Positions 6,855-11,250 of a stretch of 11,250 nucleotides of DNA are shown piece after piece. Source of the stretch: an uncultured Pseudoflavonifractor sp. (GTDB taxonomy: Bacteria; Bacillota; Clostridia; Oscillospirales; Oscillospiraceae); assembly GCA_947565875.1 (NCBI GenBank), contig CANOHR010000022.1:1-11250 (forward strand). Direction: 5' to 3'. The position numbers were made by a program, and so were the translations under genes. Under the pieces are notes generated by a model, which worked only from the letters and a program-made list of their open reading frames with translations, was not told where the DNA came from and made no database searches. Every line of letters starts with the position of its first letter. The first letter of the stretch is position 1.

Positions 6855-6870
6855 GGCGGAAATTTTCCTC

Positions 6871-6899
6871 TTGCATTTTGAAAAGAACGGGAGTATAAT
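6871..6899 (+). promoter_or_regulatory. Promoter of the T-box / AspRS / gatCAB operon
   Basis: TTGCAT (6871-6876), exact 17-bp spacer, perfect TATAAT (6894-6899). Initiation is expected near 6906, just before the T-box leader. Its -35 box is only about 17 bp from that of the divergent glycosylase promoter. Confidence 0.85.
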
Positions 6900-6905
6900 T
6901 CCCTC

Positions 6906-7160
6906 AACAAAGGCAATGAAGGAGACCGCCCCTCGGGCGTGCCGACAGAAAACGCGGGTCACCGGCTGAGAGCCCGCCACGGCAAAGAGAGGACGCGCAA
7001 CGCTCCTGAGCCTGGGGTCTGAGCGCCGAAGGGCGGGTAGGGCCTCACGTCCTCCCACGTTACGGGAAGCGAGTGGCCGTCTCAAGGAGGAGGCGGCAAG
7101 TCTGGGTGGTACCGCGGAATGTTCGCCCCAGGACTGTTACAAGCAGTCCTGGGGCTTTTT
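6906..7160 (+). promoter_or_regulatory. T-box riboswitch, probable Asn (AAC) specifier
   Basis: This transcribed leader is sensed by uncharged tRNA. The hallmark T-box sequence TGGGTGGTACCGCGG is at 7103-7117, directly before a terminator that can re-pair with it. Stem I can be built by hand. The base helix is AGGAG (6920-6924) with CTCCT (7003-7007). A middle helix is CCTC (6931-6934) with GAGG (6989-6992). The upper helix is TGCCG (6940-6944) with CGGCA (6980-6984). The distal arm is GCGGG (6954-6958) with CCCGC (6973-6977). AAC (6999-7001), followed by the usual purine, lies on the 3' side of the loop just above the base helix, where the specifier codon belongs. AAC is Asn, matching the downstream pathway. 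A small CGCC/GGCG hairpin (7024-7035) and a stem II region around CCCACGTTACGGG follow. The antiterminator bulge is UGGU, which pairs with tRNA ends ACCA, or GCCA by G-U. Confidence 0.9.
7125..7160 (+). terminator. T-box regulated intrinsic terminator
   Basis: A perfect 12-bp stem (GCCCCAGGACTG at 7125-7136 with 7144-7155), 7-base loop and five T. The left arm can pair instead with GTCTGGG (7100-7106) to form the antiterminator when uncharged tRNA is bound. Confidence 0.93.
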
Positions 7161-7228
7161 GTATTTCGTCCCGGACGCCATTCGTTGGGCCCGGCAAAGA
7201 CGGTGGGCCCAAAAAGGTGTGATATTTT

Positions 7229-8551
7229 ATGAAAGCCATGACAGGCGCCTGCCGCGCCCAGGCGGCAAAATTGACCGACGTCCTTCAGGGGCGGTACGCG
7301 GACCGGACCGTAACAGTACAGGGCATGGTCCACGCCCTTCACGACATGGGGGGCATCACCTTCCTGCTCCTCCGGGGGCCCAAAGGTGTCCTCCAGTGTG
7401 TGCTGGGGCCGGAGATGGATCTTCAGGGGGTCAGTGAGGAGTGCGCCGTTCGCGTCACCGGACTTCCCCGCTCCGAGCCACGGGCCCCTGGCGGAGTGGA
7501 ACTGACCGCCCAAACGCTGGAAATCCTCTCCCGGCCCGCCGCTCCCCTTCCCGTCCCCATCTCCAAAAAGCGGCTGGACCTGAACCTGGACACGGAACTC
7601 TCCCTCCGTCCTGTGGTACTGCGCTCGGCGCGGGAGCGGTCCGTCTTTCGGATCCAGGAGGGGCTATGCCGGGCCTTCCGGGAGATCCTCCACTCTCTGG
7701 ACTTTACCGAGGTCCACACCCCCAAGATCGTCCACGCCGGGGCGGAGGGGGGCTCCAACATCTTCCGGCTGGACTACTTTGGCCGAAAGGCCTTTCTGGC
7801 CCAGTCCCCCCAGTTCTATAAGCAGATGATGGTGGGGGCCTATGAGCGGGTCTTTGAGATCGCCCCCGTATTCCGGGCGGAGAAGCACTCCACCCCCCGG
7901 CACCTGAACGAGTATACCTCTATGGACCTGGAGATGGGCTTTATCCGCTCCTTCGAGGACCTCATGGAGGTGGAGACTCTCTTTCTTCAGCGGGCCATGG
8001 AACTGCTCCGGGAGGAGTATGCCGGAGATGTCGAGGCCCTGGGGATCCAGCTTCCCGACGTGAAGAGCGTTCCCTGCCTCCGGTTTGACGAGGCCAAGCG
8101 GCTGGCCGCCGAGAAGTACGGCCGCCCCATCCGGGATCCTTACGATCTGGAGCCGGAGGAGGAACTGAACATCGGCCGGTACGTCCTGGAGGAGCTGGGC
8201 AGCGATTTTGTGTTCGTCACCCACTATCCCTCCAAAAAGCGGCCTTTCTATGCCATGGACGATCCCGCCGATCCCAGGTTTACCCTTTCCTTCGACCTTC
8301 TTTTCCGGGGCATGGAGGTGACTACCGGAGGACAGCGGGTCCATGAGTATCAGGCCCAGGTGGATAAAATGCTCCGGCGGGGAATGCACCCGGAGGAGTT
8401 TGAAAGCTATCTGATGATCCACAAGGCGGGCATGCCCCCCCACGGCGGGCTGGGGGTGGGGCTGGAACGGCTTACCGCCCGGCTGTGCGGTCTGGAGAAC
8501 GTACGCCACGCCTGCCTGTTCCCCAGGGATCTGAGCCGGCTGGAGCCGTAA
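7229..8551 (+). CDS. aspS: Archaeal-type, probably non-discriminating aspartyl-tRNA synthetase (Asp/Asn)
   Basis: The 440-residue class IIb synthetase lacks the large GAD insertion of bacterial AspRS (about 590 aa) and matches the archaeal length and type. An N-terminal OB-fold anticodon domain (about 25-100) is followed by the catalytic core: FTEVHTPKIVHAGAEGGSNIF, LAQSPQFYKQ, motif 2 FEIAPVFRAEKHSTPRHLNEYTSMD, and motif 3 GLGVGLERLTARLCGLENVRHACLFPRD near the C-terminus. Such enzymes charge Asp onto both tRNA-Asp and tRNA-Asn. In the archaeal model a Trp and a Lys in the OB domain mark discriminating enzymes. Here the aligned residues look like M33 and P87, which favours the relaxed type (alignment by eye). 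The start has AAGGTGTG 8 bases upstream. First gene behind the Asn T-box. gatCAB downstream repairs the Asp-tRNA(Asn) it makes. Confidence 0.93.
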   Translation: MKAMTGACRAQAAKLTDVLQGRYADRTVTVQGMVHALHDMGGITFLLLRGPKGVLQCVLGPEMDLQGVSEECAVRVTGLPRSEPRAPGGVELTAQTLEILSRPAAPLPVPISKKRLDLNLDTELSLRPVVLRSARERSVFRIQEGLCRAFREILHSLDFTEVHTPKIVHAGAEGGSNIFRLDYFGRKAFLAQSPQFYKQMMVGAYERVFEIAPVFRAEKHSTPRHLNEYTSMDLEMGFIRSFEDLMEVETLFLQRAMELLREEYAGDVEALGIQLPDVKSVPCLRFDEAKRLAAEKYGRPIRDPYDLEPEEELNIGRYVLEELGSDFVFVTHYPSKKRPFYAMDDPADPRFTLSFDLLFRGMEVTTGGQRVHEYQAQVDKMLRRGMHPEEFESYLMIHKAGMPPHGGLGVGLERLTARLCGLENVRHACLFPRDLSRLEP

Positions 8552-8622
8552 ATAAGCCCCCTTCATGCGACGTGTCTGGGAAGCCGCGCCCCACGGGGGT
8601 GATACGCCGCTCGCAGCAGGGT

Positions 8623-8636
8623 GGGGGCTCGCCCCC
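8623..8636. repeat. GC palindrome in the aspS-gatC gap
   Basis: GGGGGC (8623-8628) and GCCCCC (8631-8636) around TC. The right flank is GCCGTCCCACAGG, only loosely like the CCCTACG end, so it is a degenerate relative at best. A further small CCCC/GGGG hairpin lies at 8589-8598. Confidence 0.45.
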
Positions 8637-8663
8637 GCCGTCCCACAGGGTAACACGCTTTTA

Positions 8664-8685
8664 GCGGGGCAAGCCCCTGCCCTAC
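8664..8685 (+). repeat. Palindromic repeat (CCCTAC type), copy 5
   Basis: GCGGGGC (8664-8670) pairs with GCCCCTGC (8673-8680) with one bulged T, followed by CCTAC. It lies 20 bp before the gatC ribosome binding site, in the only sizeable gap of the operon. Confidence 0.6.
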
Positions 8686-8709
8686 AAAACGTCAATGGGA
8701 GGTCATCCT

Positions 8710-8997
8710 ATGAAAATTACGGAAGAGATGGTGGATCACGTCGCCCTTTTGTCCCGGCTGAAGCCGGAACCGGAGGAGCGAGCGCACATGAGCGCTGAAC
8801 TGGAGAAGATCGTCTCCTATATGGAAGTGCTGAACGCTTTGGACACCGACGGCATTGAGCCTTTGAGCCATGTGTTCCCGGTGAAGAACGTCCTGCGGGA
8901 GGACGTGGTGGAGCCCTCCTTCCCCAGGGAGGAACTGCTGAAGAATGCCCCCGGCGGGGATGAAGAGGCCTTTCTCGTACCGAAGGCGGTGGAGTGA
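8710..8997 (+). CDS. gatC: Asp/Glu-tRNA amidotransferase subunit C
   Basis: GatC (95 residues, normal size) is the small belt subunit that wraps GatA and stabilises the GatCAB complex. The sequence begins MKITEEMVDHVALLSRLKPEPEE, the typical GatC opening, and contains LEKIVSYMEVLNALDTDGIEPLSHV and the conserved LREDVVEPS block. The ATG at 8710 is chosen because GGGAGG lies 7 bases upstream and homology starts there. An in-frame start 15 bases earlier would include the ribosome binding site itself. The stop overlaps the gatA start as TGATG. It follows aspS after 158 bp filled by palindromes. Confidence 0.96.
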   Translation: MKITEEMVDHVALLSRLKPEPEERAHMSAELEKIVSYMEVLNALDTDGIEPLSHVFPVKNVLREDVVEPSFPREELLKNAPGGDEEAFLVPKAVE

Positions 8998-10469
8998 TGG
9001 ATATGGAATTGACACGGCTTACCGCCTTGGAGTTGGGGGAAGCCTTGAAAAAGGGGGAGGTCTCCCCCGCTGACGCCATCGCCGCCGCCCAGGCGCGGAT
9101 CTCCGCCTGCCAGGAGGAAAACAACGCCTTTATCACCAGGTTGGAACCCTCTCCCGCCCCCTGGGGGGACAGTCCTTTGGCTGGGGTCCCCATGGCTCTG
9201 AAGGACAACATCTGCACCAAGGGGGTCAAGACCTCCTGTGCCTCCCGGATCCTGGGGGATTTTGTCCCCCCCTATGACGCAACCATCGCGGAAAAACTCT
9301 CCCAGACCGGAGGGGTGTCCATGGGCAAGCTGAACATGGATGAGTTCGCCATGGGCTCTACCTCTGAGAGTTCCTTCTACGGTCCCACCCGGAACCCCTG
9401 GGACCTGAGCCGGGTCCCGGGCGGCTCCTCAGGAGGGGCTGCCGCCGCGGTAGCCGCCGGGGAGGTCTGGTACGCCATTGGAAGCGATACCGGTGGGTCC
9501 ATCCGGCAGCCCGCCGCCTACTGCGGCGTGACGGGCATGAAGCCCACCTATGGTACGGTAAGCCGCTACGGGCTCATCGCCTACGCCTCCTCCCTGGATC
9601 AAATAGGCCCCATCGCCCGGTCTGCCGCCGACTGCGCCGCCGTGCTGGATATCATCCAGGGCCGGGATCCCAGGGATGGGACCAGCCTGGGAGGCAGCTA
9701 TGGCGGACTTCTCTCCTCCCTTACCGGGGATGTACGGGGCCTGCGGATCGGTATCCCCGCCGACTGCTTTGGGGAGGGGCTGGACGGTGAGGTAAAAAAG
9801 GCCGTGCTGGCCGTGGCCGACGTTCTGAAGAGCCGGGGGGCCCTGGTGGAGGAGTTCTCCCTGCCCGTTATGGAATATGTGGTGCCCACCTACTATATCA
9901 TCGCCTGCGCCGAGGCCTCCTCCAACCTGTCCCGGTTTGACGGGGTAAAGTACGGCCGGCGTGCCCCGGAGTATGAGGATCTTACCGACCTCTACGCCCG
10001 GACCCGAACGGAGGGCTTTGGCGGCGAGGTCAAGCGCCGGATCTTGCTGGGGACCTTCGTGCTGTCCACCGGCTATTATGACGCTTACTATAAAAAAGCC
10101 CTGCAAGTGAAGGCGGTCATCAAGAGGGCCTATGACGAGGCCTTTCAGAGGTATGACCTTCTGCTGACTCCCACCGCCCCCACCACCGCGCCTAAGCTGG
10201 GAGAAAGTCTTTCCGATCCCCTGAACATGTACCTTTCCGATATCTACACCGTACCCGTTAACCTGGCGGGGCTGCCGGGGATCTCCCTTCCCTGCGGCTT
10301 TGACTCCCAGGGCCTTCCCATCGGGGCCCAGCTTATCGGCCCCGCTTTGGGGGATAGGATCATCCTCAATGCCGCCCATGCTTTTCAGCTGGAGACGGAG
10401 TATCACAGAAAGCGTCCGGGCGCACAATGTGCGCCCCTACAAGAAAACCGGGGAGGTGAGCGGGTATGA
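8997..10469 (+). CDS. gatA: Asp/Glu-tRNA amidotransferase subunit A
   Basis: GatA is the amidase that releases ammonia from Gln (or Asn) and channels it to GatB. The 490-residue product carries the amidase-signature triad: K69 (MALKDN), cis-Ser S144 (PGGSSGG) and nucleophile S168 (SDTGGSIRQPA). These are offset uniformly by 10 from the Staphylococcus aureus numbering K79/S154/S178 as I recall it. The ATG at 8997 shares one base with the gatC stop. ATG at 9003 has GGAG 8 bases upstream and is a reasonable alternative, and a GTG at 8994 is less likely. The family sequence appears to end near TEYHRKRP. The last 15 or so residues (GAQCAPLQENRGGERV) are encoded by an inserted palindromic repeat and its flank. 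The stop overlaps the gatB start as ATGA. Confidence 0.96.
   Translation: MDMELTRLTALELGEALKKGEVSPADAIAAAQARISACQEENNAFITRLEPSPAPWGDSPLAGVPMALKDNICTKGVKTSCASRILGDFVPPYDATIAEKLSQTGGVSMGKLNMDEFAMGSTSESSFYGPTRNPWDLSRVPGGSSGGAAAAVAAGEVWYAIGSDTGGSIRQPAAYCGVTGMKPTYGTVSRYGLIAYASSLDQIGPIARSAADCAAVLDIIQGRDPRDGTSLGGSYGGLLSSLTGDVRGLRIGIPADCFGEGLDGEVKKAVLAVADVLKSRGALVEEFSLPVMEYVVPTYYIIACAEASSNLSRFDGVKYGRRAPEYEDLTDLYARTRTEGFGGEVKRRILLGTFVLSTGYYDAYYKKALQVKAVIKRAYDEAFQRYDLLLTPTAPTTAPKLGESLSDPLNMYLSDIYTVPVNLAGLPGISLPCGFDSQGLPIGAQLIGPALGDRIILNAAHAFQLETEYHRKRPGAQCAPLQENRGGERV
10418..10440 (+). repeat. Palindromic repeat (CCCTAC type), copy 6, inside gatA
   Basis: Perfect 8-bp arms (GGGCGCAC at 10418-10425, GTGCGCCC at 10429-10436) around AAT, followed by CTAC. 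It sits in frame within the last 50 bases of gatA. Same orientation as the other clear copies. Confidence 0.7.
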
Positions 10470-11250
10470 CCTGGGAGACTGTGATCGGACTGGAGACCCA
10501 TGTGGAGTTATGTACCAAGACCAAGATCTTCTGCTCCTGTACCACCGAGTTCGGTGGGGCTCCCAACACCCACTGCTGCCCGGTATGCACCGGAATGCCG
10601 GGGACCCTGCCCGTTCTCAACAGGAAGGTGCTGGAATTTGCCGTGAAGGCGGGGCTTGCCCTGAACGGAGAGATCACCCGGCACTGTAAGTTTGACCGGA
10701 AGAACTACTTCTACCCCGACCTTCCCAAGGCCTATCAGATCAGCCAGCTTTACCTTCCCATCGTCCGCAACGGCAAAGTGCCCCTCCGCCTGGAGTCAGG
10801 GGTGGAGAAGGTCATCCGGATCCATGAGCTTCACATGGAGGAGGATGCGGGCAAGCTGGTCCACGATCCCTGGCTGGATGAGACCCGGTGCGACTACAAC
10901 CGCTGTGGAGTCCCCCTCATCGAGATCGTCACCGAGCCTGATTTCCACACCGCCGAGGAGGTCATCGCCTACCTGGAAAAGCTGAAGTCCACCCTTCAGT
11001 ACCTGGGGGTCTCCGACTGCAAGATGCAGGAGGGCTCCCTCCGGTGCGACGTAAACCTCTCCGTCCGGAGAGCAGGCTCTACGGAACTGGGCACCCGGAC
11101 CGAGATGAAAAACCTCAGTTCCTTTAAAGCCATTGCCAGGGCCATCGCCTATGAAGCCCGGCGGCAAATCGAACTCATGGAGGAAGGTAAGCGCGTTATC
11201 CAGGAGACCCGGCGGTGGGATGAGAACAAGGACGCCACCTTTTCCATGCG
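10466..11250 (+). CDS. gatB: Asp/Glu-tRNA amidotransferase subunit B (5' part)
   Basis: The frame is open to the window end, giving the first 261 of about 475-480 expected residues. GatB binds the mischarged tRNA, phosphorylates the aspartyl or glutamyl side chain with ATP and transfers ammonia to it. The product opens MTWETVIGLETHVELCTKTKIF, the standard GatB start. Cysteines C23, C25, C38 and C41 (FCSC and CCPVC) form the zinc site present in many but not all GatBs. Further family blocks are FDRKNYFYPDLPKAYQISQ, HMEEDAGKL, DYNRCGVPLIEIVTEPD, MQEGSLRCDVNLSVR and TRTEMKNLSSFKAI. The start at 10466 overlaps the gatA stop as ATGA and has GGGAGG about 9 bases upstream. The C-terminal helical/YqeY tail domain lies outside the window. 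Confidence 0.96.
   Translation, partial: MTWETVIGLETHVELCTKTKIFCSCTTEFGGAPNTHCCPVCTGMPGTLPVLNRKVLEFAVKAGLALNGEITRHCKFDRKNYFYPDLPKAYQISQLYLPIVRNGKVPLRLESGVEKVIRIHELHMEEDAGKLVHDPWLDETRCDYNRCGVPLIEIVTEPDFHTAEEVIAYLEKLKSTLQYLGVSDCKMQEGSLRCDVNLSVRRAGSTELGTRTEMKNLSSFKAIARAIAYEARRQIELMEEGKRVIQETRRWDENKDATFSM

Noticed and set aside
6985..7002. Two-codon (Asn plus Glu) T-box specifier like that reported in C. acetobutylicum
   Set aside because: No Glu codon overlaps AAC here. GAG triplets nearby are used in the CCTC/GAGG helix, not in the loop.
9429..10427. Minus-strand open frame of 332 codons antisense to gatA
   Set aside because: Shadow of a catalytically complete gatA. Low-complexity Gly-rich translation.
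1..11250. CRISPR array, tRNA/rRNA genes, insertion sequence or toxin-antitoxin/defence genes
   Set aside because: No direct repeats with regular spacers, cloverleaf, transposase motif or recognised defence domain were found. The only mobile-element trace is the XRE stub and possibly the palindromes.

Overview
The window is GC-rich, gene-dense DNA from a Gram-positive anaerobe of the Clostridia. The most likely group is the Oscillospiraceae (Flavonifractor/Lawsonibacter-like), but that placement is an inference. It rests on a T-box leader driving an archaeal-type AspRS plus gatCAB operon, MEP-pathway isoprenoid synthesis, AGGAGG-type ribosome binding sites, and numerous short GC-rich palindromes ending in CCCTAC. 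No rRNA, tRNA, CRISPR array, transposase or defence system is visible. The content is mostly housekeeping.

Layout. Positions 15-860 (+) encode an unusual 28-cysteine protein of unknown function, followed by a bidirectional terminator. Positions 1125-5669 carry a leftward cluster, in transcription order: an Lrp/AsnC regulator, a class I/II aminotransferase (coupled by a 1-nt overlap), a ThrH-type phosphoserine phosphatase, a DUF1015 protein (coupled to thrH) and ispE. A good sigma-A-type promoter for this cluster lies about 215 bp upstream of the regulator, and three palindromic repeats sit between promoter and gene. Next to that promoter is the C-terminal stub of an XRE-family repressor gene on the minus strand. 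It is overlapped by a small plus-strand ORF of unknown function.

Positions 6224-6793 (-) encode a family 4 Fe-S uracil-DNA glycosylase with its own promoter. That promoter is divergent from the promoter of the right-hand operon. The right-hand operon (+) starts at a promoter with a perfect TATAAT. It continues with a complete T-box riboswitch, whose specifier I read as AAC (Asn), and its terminator. The genes are a non-discriminating-type AspRS, gatC, gatA and gatB (cut by the window end). Together these make Asn-tRNA by the indirect route: Asp is charged onto tRNA-Asn and then amidated by GatCAB. The T-box would raise expression when Asn-tRNA(Asn) runs short.

The most noteworthy structure beyond ordinary genes is a family of short palindromes. 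Six clear copies all have the CCCTAC end on the plus strand. The arms differ in sequence but keep their complementarity, and one copy lies inside the gatA reading frame and supplies its C-terminal residues.
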